This document shows positions 1-12,800 of a stretch of 64,000 nt of DNA, piece by piece. Origin of the DNA: Macrosoma leucophasiata (lineage: Eukaryota > Arthropoda > Insecta > Lepidoptera > Hedylidae). Every line of letters starts with the position of its first letter. Within the stretch, counting starts at the first letter, position 1. The notes beneath the pieces are model-generated. The model saw nothing but the letters and a program-made list of their open reading frames with translations. It was not told the DNA's origin and did not search any database. Location: contig JAWQUS010000008.1 of assembly GCA_036365455.1 (NCBI GenBank), positions 23,171,501 through 23,235,500 on the forward strand. Reading direction: 5' to 3'. The position numbers were made by a program, and so were the translations under genes.

Positions 1-230
1 AAGATCTTAATTGCTCTGAACAACCCCAATGTTATCAGACCTATAAAGTGGTCGTGACTTTGACAGATAACGATATCAAGGTATCGTCAAACTTCAAAAT
101 TGTTCACAATTTGTGTGCAAGTGCTAAGCGCGTTGTCTGCCAACTTAAATTGACAGCTCGAATCCGTGGTGCCACTTATTTATCGTACTTTGTATGAGAG
201 CTACTCTTTTTCCCAATTAGTTATTCTCAC

Positions 231-372
231 CACCTTATTCATAAAAGTACATTAGATACGTTTTAGTTATAATGTACTTTGTCTTTGTCAGTCGCATTAA
301 CAATTGCGCAGGACTGAAGACGAAGGAGGGATAGCAACGCTAGCTAAAATGCGTTTATGAATAGGGAGGTTA
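231..372. mobile_element. Diverged relative of the PIF-like MITE at 36.1 kb
   Basis: Ends CCACCTTATTCATAAA and TTTATGAATAGGGAGG, with internal GTACATTAGATACGTTTTAG shared in order with the 36.1-kb copy. Confidence 0.55.
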
Positions 373-997
373 ATGTTTATGCTCTGTATAGTTTTTAATA
401 ATGCATAATAGTATCATAATAAATGGTCACAGCACAACTCTTGCCGTCGTGCGGGAGTCTTAAATGTGGGTAATATAATGCCGTAGTTAAATAATCAGTA
501 GATATATTAGAACCAAATATTTCTAATTGTTAAGATATTTAACGGTAATATTTTTTTGTGATATTATTTTGAAAAGTGAAATTATTTGACAAGTCTCTGT
601 TGTTTTAATAAGTTTATTTATAAATTATGATCGTACATTTTTTTATGCAAAAAAGGTATGTTGTTTTTTGTATATAATACACGTAATTTTTGTATTAAAC
701 TTGGTTGTATTTGTTTTAATTAAACATAAGTCGAATAGGGACTAAATGTACAATTTGCGTTTCAAAAACCAAGTAGTGAAATAAATTCCAAGTATACAAT
801 AAATTGTTTAATTCATTAGAATTCAATATTCCATCCATAGAATCTGCAGTTCTTTTATACAATATATATATATGTATAGTTAAACTTAGTCACGAAAAAT
901 TAATTGCATTAAGATATTATAGTTAATATTATTAAAAATATAATCCATGATAACGCCAACAATAGATATTCGTCATTCACTCAATGTCAAAAAAGTG
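373..997. other. Likely Arl5 3' untranslated region and flank
   Basis: AT-rich sequence after the Arl5 stop (998), with several TTTATT motifs (AATAAA on the minus strand, e.g. near 613). Cleavage site not resolved. Confidence 0.4.
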
Positions 998-3900
998 TCA
1001 TTTCTTCTTTATCCGACTCGCGATCCATTCTAGACCCAAATGCAACCTGAAACAAACCGAAACACTTTTCAATACATAGTTTACTGGTGGTAGAGCTCTA
1101 ATGTCAGAGCTCGAGGACCTTACCATAAACTAATTGTGTCTATCTACCGCCAAACCAGCATTATCGTGTTTTGGCTATATGGTAATGGACGGCCCTGTAA
1201 TTTCTGTCACAGAGACGTAACAATTTAGGCCTCAGCAATGACATTTTATCCTCTAGGTTTTGTGTTATGTATACAGTTTTTTTTTTCATAATGGCATCGC
1301 TATTACGCATATTGCCAGTGTCAAGTAAAACGATATTTCGTATTCGTAATAAAGTAGCGTAAAATTAAGTCAAGAGTCACTCAGTCAATTTAGTCAATTA
1401 TCAGTCAGTCAGTAAGTAAGAGATCAGAGCCACAATCAGTAATTCCAGTAAAGCGATGACTACTTTACTAAAACATAAACAATGAAGTTTTGGAGGCAAC
1501 TTGAAAAGCCGTGTTTTCGCACTGTTATTTCACTATACACAGGCACTGTTATAAACTTATATCAAACAAAATGCCACCAACTTTATTTAATATCTCAAAA
1601 ATGCACCGAGATATTGAAATAAACTAAAAGCACCACACGCCTCCTTCAAGGTTCCCGCCAAAACTCCAATGTATACAGTTTTGTATAATATATCTTAACT
1701 GCTATCTTCATTACATATCAGAATCAGAATCAGAAACTCATTTATTCATTTAGGGTGTCAGGCACCTCTTATGACACGTCAAAAACAAACAAAATAAATT
1801 AAAGCGAATAACAATTGACATACATGTCAAACAAGATAAAAAATATATGTAAAGTCAAGAATATCACTAAGATAAAACTAAATGTAATAAACTAATGTAA
1901 AAGTATATCAGTAGAATGTCTCTTTTCCCCTTTACTTTTTATAAAAAAATATAACTAACAGAATGTTATCATGTGGATTTATTGTAGGAGCAGCCGTTTA
2001 TTTTCAGTGAGATTTTAGAATTGCCAATGATTATAAATATTATTTTAATATTGTCGATTCTTCATAAGCAGTGACCATACATTCTCCAGTTACTCCCAAA
2101 TAATAGTAGTAAGAGAGGATTTTAGCAGTTACTTGATATGGGAGATAGTTTGCACCCTGTTAAGTACCTCTACTAAATCGTAGTTACCTGTATAGAGGGA
2201 GCGCTCTTTAAAAAATTAATAAGTCTCTCCGATCATCTTCACTTCCGCACCATCTGTATTTTGCAACTTTACATGGAAAGATACAAATTGAGGAAAGTAG
2301 TAGGGGTGTACAACGTATGAAAAAAAATGGTATCTTATGTTATTAAGCGGTAAGTGATCTGATAAGGGCGACAAAGAAACTTCTTAGATGATAAATCTGA
2401 TAACAGTTTTTAAAGAAAGATCTGCTAACAAGAGAGCATAGGAAGAGTTAAAGAGACATAGTCTCTGACTTTAGTTTAAACGATACCAATGTTGAGCACT
2501 CCTAATGGATACTGCATTCCACAAATGAACTGCTTGTGCAGTGAAAGATTTTTAGTAAAATTCAGTGCATATTATATGATTCTGATTGAAATGATGATAA
2601 ACCACATACCCTTCGCCAGTGAGCGCGCAGCATGCCTGTATGTGCCAGGGGTGCTGCTTGATGGAGGTGAGGTCCAGCTGCTCGGATATCTCCGCGGCCG
2701 TCATTGAACCTTTTACGTCCTGTAATAATGAGATACCATCTTGAGTGACAGAATCCAAAGTGCTTACCATTACCACGTCCCGGACACTCGGCTAAAACGC
2801 TTATTCTGGTTACCTATTACACAGACATCAATCAGTACACGCGCACACAGGAATGTAGCACATAGGGTTATGACCTTAAACAATCGAGAAATAAGTCGTC
2901 GCACTGACTACGTGACCAAATTAACTATAAATCACTAATCACTAATAACAGCTCGCAATTTCACTGTTGAAGTTTATTCAACTGCCTCTCGAGGAGATGT
3001 GACGGGTGTGCGGGGAAATCGGGCGGGACATAGAAGGGTCCATTCTACATGTAGCATTATAACATATTTTCAGCCATTACATGGCGCGAGGTCCACGTCC
3101 ACACCACCTACAGGAGCAGAATTATTCCGCTAGTACAGTCTGTAAACCGAGCAATGGCGACCAAGTTAAGTTCTTCAAAATATTGACTAGTGTTTTTGTT
3201 ATTTAAAAAAGAAAAGTGAATATAAATAAATATAGTCTTCGCTTTGAAACATATACTCTATATATATCACTAATATTTTTTATTAGATATACCGATTCAA
3301 AACGTTATGTGTTATGAAAGGACTTAAAACGGGTCATAAAAAATAACTGGACATTGTGACGTCGCTTTCGAGGTTTAAACCTTTGAATTGTATGATGAAA
3401 ATAAAACATTTAAAAATATCTTCTAATCAATATTGCGTTAATGTAAAAACATTGTAATAATATATTCAAGTTGTTGCAAATCACAAAAAGAATCTAAAAG
3501 TGTAATTATTTATTTTTTAAATTAACCTTTTTGTTCACGAATTTTTGTCACTATTTTTTTTTTATCTTTAAATTCTTATGTCTCATACGATTTAACTCAA
3601 ATTTTCATAATGTTTGTATATTTATGTGTCATTTGCAAGTCTCTTTTAAATGATACGATAAACAGCAGCGATTTCATACCTAGGAATCATCCCTATTTTA
3701 ACTCATATTAAAATGAACAACCAAATCAATATTTTTAGGTCACAGGGAATCATATAACATTGTTGACACAGGTGAACAGAAGCCGGACATCTGCCATCGA
3801 GGTTACACATTATCATGTCCAAATACAATTGTATGCCAACCTTATTACGATTGTATTTAAGCTCATTTTCAAATGCCAGACCGAAATCTCCACCCAGACG

Positions 3901-6900
3901 CGGTAGTAAAAACACAAATGTGAATGAGTTTGTATTACGATAAGCTAATTACGTCGACGCACTGAATGTAACGACACTTTAAATTATAATAATTACTTTG
4001 ATGCGTAATAAACACGGCCCAGTAATTTCTAGCACTGACACAATTTGGAAATGGAAAAGCAACTGTTGTTGAAACATTTTTTTGTAAATCATGTATGATA
4101 TTGAAAAAATCATAATGTTGAATGTTTTGATCTTCTAATAGTAACACACGTCCGGATTCGGTACGGCGGACCGAATCCGCCGACCAAATCCGCTCTCGCT
4201 ACACACGACCGGATTCGGTACGGCGAACCGAATCCGCTGACCAAATACGCGCGAACGGACCGCATCGGCCTTGATTATGTCCGCTGGACTCCTGTATACA
4301 CGGCTAGATTTGGTTCGGAGCGTACCGAATCCGCTGTCCGCCGGATTTGTCCGGACATGTGTTACTACTTTAAGACCGATCGTGCCGCTTTATCGCTTGT
4401 CGCGCGCTCGCTCGGCTCAGACAGGCAGAACGTGACACTTTTTCGTGCATGTAGCCATACTTTTAAGGTTGTCTTTTCTTTTTTTTCTTCTCTTTCATTT
4501 ATTGACTTAGAGACAGTGAGAGTGAGTATTGTGTATAAAAATAAACTTTTTTTTTATGTAATAGAAGTGTCGAACAAGCATGCAGTTCACATTGCTGTTA
4601 AGTGATGACTGCAGCCTATAGACACCCACACAAAGACCAAGGTCAAAATGCAGATGCGTTACCACTCCTGAGGCCTAAGCTGTTATGCCTCTGTGCCGGA
4701 AATAACAGGGGCGTACATTACCAACTTACAGGAACACGATAGTGCTGAACACTACCATTTAGCGGCAAGTATATTAGGTTAATTCGGTGGTGCCTACTCC
4801 CGCGAGCTCCGTCACTAGAGCATATTTATTTCCTTCCTATCTTGTGATCTTTGGGAAACGCATTTGTCCAGCAATGAACATCCATCAGGAAGATGATGAT
4901 GAAATTCGTGTAAGTACCTGTTTGTTTGCAAACACCAGCAGGCAGGCTCTACTGAGTTCCTCGTGGGTGAGCATACGGTGCAGCTCCTCGCGACTTATAC
5001 TCAGCCGCTGCCGGTCCGTCGAGTCTATCACCATTATTACAAACTGAAATTAAAAACACAACTCTTTTGATGTCTGTCTACAAGGTAATCAAAATACTGA
5101 GTGCTATGGGAGGTAACCCTACCTATATTGCTACATAAATAAAATAATAATGACCCATTATACGTCCCACTGCTGGGCACGAGTCTCTCCCCTTTTTGGT
5201 GGGAAGCCTGGAGCTTACTCCACTACGCTGCTCCAATGCGGATTGGTGGAGATACGGGTTAGTGGCCAACCCGCAGTCGGATATTTTCAAACCGCCCATA
5301 AGGCCTCCGACAAGGTTTAACGACTGCTATCTATCGATAGCACCCGGGACCGCGCCCGTAATGCTTAACCGAGTAGATCGCTTATGATCTACGCCAGCCA
5401 CAGGGTCATGCGCGCTTCATTGCTACATGTGGGAAAAAATATTTCGCATCTGCTGTACATATTTATTATAGATATCGCATTGCATATGTATTCGTTTGTA
5501 AATGCATACTTTTGCCAAACCATGTTACCTAAAAAAAACCGAAGGCATCGGGTCGTGCCGACCCCATCGCTCTCTACTGGAGGAGAATTCTTCCGCTAGC
5601 GCAGTCAGTCAACCGAACAATGGTGGTCAAATCATTCCAATAGGGCGGTACTAAACGTAATAACGCAGCATGGGTAACAGCGTCCCACGATAAAACTACC
5701 GCTACTACGCAATCCGCCTGCCAAGCGCGATTATGACATATTCTCTCCCCTAATCACATGCAACAATGTTGCGTTGTCTTTGCGTTGCGTTGTGGGGAAG
5801 TGTTTCAGCTGCTAACCGCCTGCTAACACGGATTTTGTAGGTGATTACACTAACACGAGCAGTAAGTATGTATCTTCACGCCAGGTCCCTAACGGGGTAG
5901 GCAGAGAGTGTAGAGCGCCAGACATCCCGGTTCTGACAAACCTCTCGTGCTTCGTCTACCTTCATCATTCTCTTCATACATGCACGCCGATTCCTAAGAC
6001 TTTTGACCCCACCAACAGACAGAACTCGACCTATTTGGTCATGGTAGGTCAACCTTGGTCTTCAACCATCCACATTCGCATTGTATATCTGTTTAGTCAT
6101 TCGCTCATTCGACATTCTTTCTATATGCCCGAACCATCGGAGCATGGTAGTAAGTGCTGTAAGCAATTACATGAAAATTGTTACAACCATACCCAGTTTA
6201 CCCTGCTGGTCTTAGACAGCTGTATGTAACTCTTGCTACAGGCAGGAAACATTTCGCATCTGCTGTATTTATTCATGGATATAGCACAGCTTATGTATTG
6301 TATGCGGCATAATATGCAGAAATGTTAGAGTTGTAATTACATGCAATTATTAATTAATTGCATTGATAAAAAAAAAATATGAGCACAGCAACATATCTAT
6401 ATAGAAGCACATGTGTGATAGAGTTCTTATTTGGTAATGAATACTGGTTTATAAAAAATACATATCGCACGAAACTCAGTTTACCAATCAACGTCAACGA
6501 AAAACAAATCTATTTTTTTTTATGTAAGAGAAGTGACAAACAAGCATGCAGTTCATATTGATGTTAAGTGACGACTGCAGCCTATAGACACTTACACAAA
6601 GACCAAGGTCAAAATGAAGAGCTTTACCACTTCTGAGGCCTAAGGTGTTATTCCCCTGTGCTCGCAATTACAGGGCCGTACATTACCACCTGACCGGAAC
6701 ACGATAGTGCTGAACACGAACATTTAGCAGCAAGTATATTAGGCAATGCGGTGGTGCCTACGCCCGCGAGCTCCGTCACTAGAGCTCTAACACCAGTTAA
6801 AAAAAAAAACAAACATTTACTTCACAATGCACATAAAAATATCTTATGGTATTGTAATAATAAGGAAATAAACAACAACCTGTAGATGTGTGGTCTAGTA

Positions 6901-8588
6901 GTGTGAATAATAATATAATATGTTGTTTAATTAAACATTAATCCTTTTACATTCTTTAGAGGTTACAGCAAAGACGCAAGTAAGTTTGCAAAAAAAAATC
7001 TTTATTAAAGGAGTTTAAATTATTATGCATAAAACTAACATGTTTGTTATTGAAAAATTTAAGAATATATTATAATCAAGTTTTTTTGAAAACATTGAGT
7101 ATATTTGCAGCTGAGTGTAAAAGTGAATTACGCAAATAGAATATTACAATTATAACAAATTGTAGACAATAAATATGTTTATAAGCAAAATCACTATTTA
7201 AACATGACTCATATACTCATATGTATTGCTTCGCCACTAGCACTGAATTAAAGGTAAACTGAAAGTGTGACTGACAAAGTATTGCCGCAGTTAAAAATTA
7301 ATTCAGTAGCAAGTAAGTAGCATTAAGTGTGAGTATCCAACTATGGCACATAAGCACCACCACTTCAACGATAACAACATTAAGTAATTTTTCCCTTCAC
7401 AAACCTGCCCGTAAACATCACTGAATTAAGTCAAATAAAAATTGGATTACCTATAGAAAACATTCTGAAATATTGTTTACCAAACAAGATATAAAAGAAG
7501 AGTGGTCACATTTATACATACCTCACTGTTTGTGTAGTAAGTAGTCCACGCAGACCGAAGGCTCTGCTGTCCTCCCAGGTCCCACATGACAAACCGTAGA
7601 TTCCTCCACACAACCTCCTCAACATTGGAGCCGATTGTGGGCCGTGTGTGAACTGCCTCGCCCAATAGCAGCTGATACAAGATTGTGGTCTTGCCAGCAT
7701 TGTCGAGGCCCACTAAAACTAGCTTATGCTCTAAACAAACAGAAAAATGTTTAACATTATCATTCGTCACTCGCACTGCTGGATAAAGCCTTTATTTATT
7801 TGTTCATCAGAGGTAATGAAGCTAATTTGTCTGTGAATGGTAGTATTCAATGTTATCACATTCTAGATATGGGGATGAATGAAGGGCTCCATAATTTCAA
7901 GTACATAGGCAATAATATAAAATATAGTAAGGAATTGCAACACATCTGCATTAACATCTCCAACTTTTTTGATGCTTAATCAATTCTTATTTGATGCCTA
8001 TCGGCTGCAGTCTTCAAGTATCATCAGTGAAACTAAGTAACAGTAACTGCCACCAAAAGTTAGTGTTCAGAATTATCATATCACTAAAGCAAAACAACTT
8101 AGGATTCAGGGATGCCAATGCATCTGCATTTTGGCCCATCAGTTTGTTTATAGATGTCTATAGGCTTGTATTGACTTACCAAGTGAACTGCATGGTTGTT
8201 CATCATCAATACATAAAAAAAAATAGTTTTACTGTGTCAACTGTGTGTTATTAAGTACTTTATTTACTTCAATGACACTGTAACATGACAATTAAACATA
8301 TGTACGATGATAATAAAATTTTGTAAGGAGACTCGATGACCTCTTCCACACAATTATGAATTGACGTCAGTTTATTAACTAAAGTTATCTTCTCCTGTCA
8401 AGATGATAACACAAACCTTGTGTACAAAGCTAATACGTAACATTGAGATTCAAATTATTATAATAAATCCTTGTCAAGATTCGTTTATCTTATCGTTTAC
8501 TTGCGACATTTAAATTAATAAGTTTACAAAATGTACACTTACCTTCATTACCGAACAAGCTCCAAATTTTAGAAATTAATAAACCCAT
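998..8588 (-). CDS. Arl5: ADP-ribosylation factor-like GTPase 5 (five exons, complete)
   Basis: Exons in transcript order are 8543-8588, 7522-7730, 4918-5043, 2610-2719 and 998-1046. All junctions are GT/AG with matching phases. The sum is 540 nt, or 179 residues plus stop, the usual ARL5 length. The N-terminus MGLLISKIW has Gly2, the known N-myristoylation site of the family. The P-loop GLDNAGKT, switch II WDLGGQQ and the NKQD guanine-specificity motif (split exactly between exons 3 and 4) are all present. The last exon encodes a short basic tail (...SRIKKK). ARL5 proteins are known to act at the trans-Golgi, where active Arl5 recruits the GARP tether for endosome-to-Golgi traffic; that role is taken from the family. 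Introns hold many repeats, including family A copies, a 5S-derived SINE and MITEs. The acceptor of the short last exon is TTTCAG. No missing residues were noticed. Confidence 0.95.
1083..1262 (+). mobile_element. Family A element, old and degenerate
   Basis: Starts TACTGGTGGTAGAGCTC and keeps ATGGTAATGGACGGCCCTGT and TTAGGCCTCAG, but the 3' end is lost. Family A elements are ~290 bp, end in CTTGTTTGCCACTTCCATTA plus an A-rich tail, and resemble the 3' ends of moth BMC1 (Jockey)-type LINEs. It lies just beyond the Arl5 last exon. Confidence 0.55.
1722..1800 (-). repeat. Probable non-LTR 3' end fragment
   Basis: CAGAAACTCATTTATTCATT with the following GTCAGGCACCTCTTATGACA resembles a terminus common in moth genomes. 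Short and assigned by pattern only. Confidence 0.35.
2786..3060. mobile_element. MITE of the 'GGACACTTCGACGTCCCG' type, diverged
   Basis: CGGACACTCGGCTAAAACGC and GGGAAATCGGGCGGGACATA mark its two ends. Arl5 intron 3. Confidence 0.45.
4153..4365. repeat. Inverted-repeat MITE rich in CCGGATTCGGTACG
   Basis: Short GC-rich units GGATTCGGTACGGCG and CGTACCGAATCCGC in both orientations. Related to 52690-53045. Confidence 0.45.
4548..4822 (-). mobile_element. Family A element
   Basis: Complete except for the outer end: T-run, GCATGCAGTTCACATTG, TGACTGCAGCCTATAGACAC, TTAGCGGCAAGTATATTAGG. In the Arl5 intron before exon 3. Confidence 0.75.
5149..5400 (-). mobile_element. 5S rRNA-derived SINE, copy 1 (internally deleted)
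   Basis: Reverse-oriented relative to the copies at 59.2 and 63.5 kb. It shares their tail (CAGCAGTGGGACGT next to an ATT repeat) and the 5S-like head remnant, but lacks part of the head-body junction. It lies in an Arl5 intron. Confidence 0.75.
5545..5760. repeat. MITE-like repeat, also at 36535-36690
   Basis: CGCAGTCAGTCAACCGAACA and GGGTAACAGCGTCCCACGAT; the 36.5-kb copy is inverse (CTGCCGCCATTGGATTGG, GACCACCATTGTTCGG). Confidence 0.4.
5873..6055 (-). mobile_element. LINE 3' fragment (family E)
   Basis: The minus strand encodes a C-terminal LINE peptide of the type [17 protein letters not shown]...DIW, ending in PVRDLA. Only the 3' terminus is kept. This peptide occurs at the end of a widespread arthropod LINE ORF. 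Confidence 0.65.
6511..6800 (-). mobile_element. Family A element
   Basis: Full-length copy, from the T-run to CACCAGT. Arl5 intron. Confidence 0.75.
8108..8225 (+). mobile_element. Family A 3' fragment
   Basis: GATGCCAATGCATCTGCATTTTG, GTCTATAGGC, GTGAACTGCATG and the A-rich tail are recognisable. Degenerate, Arl5 intron 1. Confidence 0.5.
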
Positions 8589-9169
8589 TGTGTCTCTTAC
8601 TAATAATAGTGTAACAAAGGGGAAAGAACAATTTGTATTTTAACCAAATAAAATTGTCATCTCACAAGCTACCATTCACAGCTATGATTATTGCAGTATA
8701 TTATTTAATGTATACACATTTTTAATAATAACACTATATTACTAAATTTACTTTCAATTTGTATTAAATTATAAACATTTCATCAATAAAAATGGCCATT
8801 ATTTATAAAAAATATGTTACGCGTCGTCCTTTCGTTTCTTTTGGACTGATTTTCGGGGTCTACTATGAAGTCTAAGTAATTACTTCTCGAGAAAGTAGGT
8901 CACGTAGAATCGGCACTGATACATAAATTGAATATTTTAACCTGCCACATTTATTATAATTTTATAGAAAAAATGAAAATCTCATGTTAATTTGTAATTT
9001 ATCTTGTAAAATTAAAAATGGTACTCCTACTAAATAATTAGCTTCACACATGCACAATAATGGATGACAGAATAAGTCTCAATCTCCACAGAGTATCTGA
9101 AAATGAATGACGTTGAGAAAAGAAATGACAGATAAAAAATATGTTTTTTTTTTCTTCTATTTCCGAAAC

Positions 9170-9756
9170 TCTTCATCGCTGCTTAGAAGATGTCTTCAAG
9201 CTTCTGAACGGGAAAGGATTCGGCATCAATATATACGGCGAGTACATCTCTTCCGATGTTGATGTGTTCGATTTGCGGATGTACCTATCTTAAGTCACGA
9301 CTGGAGACCCTGAAAGACCTAGGCACAATGCTCGATGGCCTCAGTAGGGTCTCCCAACGAGTGAGTCTTAAGTGTCTTAAAATTTACATGGACAAGACGA
9401 AGAACATGTCAAATGTCCACGTTAAAGCCGTTTTTCATGGTTGAGGGTTACGGACACGACGCTCGAAATTGTCGACGATTATGTATATCTGGGACAAATC
9501 GTCCAGTTAAATAGGTCCAACTTTAAGAGAGAGGTCTTTCCTCGAATACAACTCGATTGGCTAACGATGGCGATAAATTTCAAATCCAAGCGCCATGGCG
9601 CCCCCTGAGTCAGCGGCGCCCGTGTGGATTGCACACCCTGCATTATAGGTTAAGCTGCCCACGACGACCCAGACCCATTCATTGTAACATTCTTTGAGAT
9701 AGACCTTTGTCTAGCAATAGACGCATTTTGGCTGAAATGATAATAATGATGATGAC
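9170..9756 (+). mobile_element. Degenerate fragment of the same RTE LINE family
   Basis: Translated pieces match the 39-41 kb element (GFGINIYGEYI; LDGLSRVSQRVSLK; MDKTKNMSNV; VDDYVYLGQIVQLN) with frameshifts and stops between them. The 3' end is a GATAATAATGATGATGA tail. An old, broken copy lying between Arl5 and the GH38 gene. Confidence 0.75.
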
Positions 9757-9891
9757 ACTGCTGCAGATCAAAGTATGAATTATCAAGAAAAAAAAATGCT
9801 AGAATATTATAATAATAAAAAAATATTTTTTATTAAACTTATCATATGCAATTACCAAAATAACGACATACAACATAATGGTTATTATAAC

Positions 9892-12800
9892 TTAAAAATA
9901 AATGCGCAATGTCAGTAGGCTCATTGGTGGGAAATTGATTAAGTTTAACATAGTTATCGGTACGCCTTCATCCGTGCCAACCAAGTTCGTCAGGAAGACT
10001 GCTTTCACATCACGAAGTATTTTCTCAACATTGTAAGAATTATCCTCAATGCAGTCTAAATGTACAGCATGGTCAATATTGCAAGCAAAACTTTGTCTAT
10101 GAAGTGTAAGAAGAGCAGATGCCGGATCATATTTCTTCTGTTCTACATTCCTAATAATTCTGAAGTTTATAACAGAAACATCACACGGAAATGAGATCTT
10201 AATTAAGGGTAAAAATGCATAATTACATAAATGTGCTTCCTGCTTATCTATGAAGTAAATATCCAACGGGTAGTTTAAAACATCAGCTAAATGAAGTGCA
10301 GTTAAGCTTGGCAACTCCAAAGTTGCTTCTGTGTCTTGATGAAGATTTAAAGGTGACATGAAATTCTCCAGCAGAATAAAATGCCTGTGTAATGTAACGG
10401 TGTTGTCAGATAGGCCTTCATTTGTCCCTCGACCGTCGTTATAAAGCACTCTTCTATCGAGCATAACAACCAACTGCCCTTCCTGCAAGGCTGTCACTCC
10501 TTGTGCATGGTCGGTTAAAAGAGTCAAACGGCTCCTTCTGTCCTGCAAGTACACCATGCTAGTTATAGGATATATGTTCGACTCGATTCTTCTGCTGATG
10601 TTAATGGCATGAGGGGTGTATTGAAAACCATTATTGTCAATGTATATTTTAGGCGTCCTGAAGTTTTCTATATCTGTTTGTAGAGATAAAAAAATCTCTA
10701 CTTCTCTGTTCTTCGGAGACATGTCGAAATCTACTTTACTTTCAACGCTGATTACTTTTGATAAAGGACCATAGACTAAATTAAATATCTTGACCGTGTG
10801 ATGCAATAGATGACCAAATACAGAATTGAATTCACTTGTGACTGTACCAGAAACAATAAAAATAATTTTAGATTTTGCACCAATTTTGTAAGCCAACAGA
10901 ATATCAAATAAAGGCTTGGTTACATTGGTATTGAACAAGAAGATTCCGGAATTAATTTCGGAACTTCGAAATGCTCCATAGTCAAGCAAAACATATTTTT
11001 CAATTCCTGTATCCTTTTCTACAACTGTTTTTAAGAATCCAGTGTATTCGTCAAAAATAAGACGATATTTGTAACTCTCCAACTGTATATCGCCCGGTTC
11101 AACTGCTTGAATGTAGAATGGAAATTTAAAATTACTGCTTTCAGTGTCATCTACAATACACGCTGTACAATATATAACGGATACACTTTGCATGCTGTCG
11201 AATGTTTCCCTAACTTGATATAGCTGTAAAGCCATCGGTGGCACAGAAACTGCAAATACTATCTTATAAAACTGCCTCGATATCCTTATAACATTATCAG
11301 AATTGTACTTCCAAACCGGATTTACTTGAATAGTCACTTCTTTCTTATTGTGATCGATAATTCTTATGTTAGGATTCCTGGTTATGACCTCTACGATCTC
11401 AGTACGTTTGTGATTCATAGAATTAAAGACATAGATCAGATCACCGGCGGCAACTGTTTTAAAACCTGTAGTGACTTCTCCGTCTCTATAAACGTATTTC
11501 TGTAGGTACGTACAGTTTTTATGGGGTTTTATGCTCAACAAACTAGCTGACACTTCTTGAATATACCAACAACTTTTTAGAGTTTTCAAAATTTCTGTGT
11601 GCGCGTATTTCATGGCATTCGAAGTTAAAGTGCCACTGACTACATTCCTATCTTGCAACCGTGCAGTTGTTTCTCTACTTTTGATCAAGAGCTTAAGTAT
11701 GTCTGATAAGTTTCTGTCCTGAATCTTGTTGAGGCTAACTGCAAAAGAAAATAATATTTCTGCTGTTCTTAACGAGTGGAGAAGTCTTCGTAATAATATC
11801 TTGAATAAAGGTCTCGAAGTGAAATATCCAGTCCAATAAGCGGGTATACCCGTATTGATATCAGCAAAATTAAGGAAATCACCCTTAACTACAGGATAAG
11901 TTTTATGTTTTTCAAGAATAGCATCGAAGTAGTTACTTGGCGTGCCAAATTCGATCGTTGCTTTATAGATATCACTATTCTGATCGACGAAATCTAATAT
12001 CTTCTTGTAGTTGTTGTATTGATAGTCGAATTCAGTTTGAGATTCGTAACGATGCAGACCACCTATGGGAGCAATAACAACGTTGTGTGGTGATATAGTT
12101 CCCGTCTTAGAATATTGTTCTAATATTTTTTCAGATTTATCTTTTATATTATACGAATGAAGATCGAGTCTTTTATTTGATTTTAAGAAATTGAAATCTT
12201 TTACACATATTTCGCTGTCGGGTCCACATGCTCTAAAACCTGCCGAGTTAAATTGCATATAATGTGTTAGTACCGAATGTGTTGGTAATCGTTCTGTACC
12301 AATCTTGTAAAGTGCATCGTTGAGGGTAGTATGCGATTTACTGTGATCCCAATTTTGGATCCAGACGAAGTCACTGTATTGGTATTCAGCTAGAAGTTGT
12401 TCCCATGAATAATGAATATTGGTCATAATTAAATTCGATATTCCTGATATAGAGAGTAAATATGGTAAAGTGGGACTATGTGCGACACTGTTTGTTAACC
12501 ACGCCACTTTAGGAAAGCAGTTCAGGTGCGACTTTAGCCACTGATGACCTGAAATTCAAAGAAAGACATTTTTTCATTACTGTAAGATAGGCAAACATTT
12601 TTATTTTTTTAGTTTTAATTTTCGCATCCATTAGGTATGTATATGCGAATATATTTAATTAAAATGATTCAAGAAAACAGCCACGGCATTCGGTAGTGGT
12701 AGATCGGCTGGGCTAGTCAATCAGGAAATTGCGGGATAATGTAGCGATACCCACCCGTTTTTCCATTTTTTTATTTCTATTAGAATTTACCTACATTCAG

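Noticed and set aside
3703..3915. 70-codon minus-strand ORF in an Arl5 intron
   Set aside because: No known motif, no supporting splice sites, and within a repeat-rich intron.
9256..9444. Plus-strand 62-codon ORF
   Set aside because: A decayed piece of the RTE LINE.
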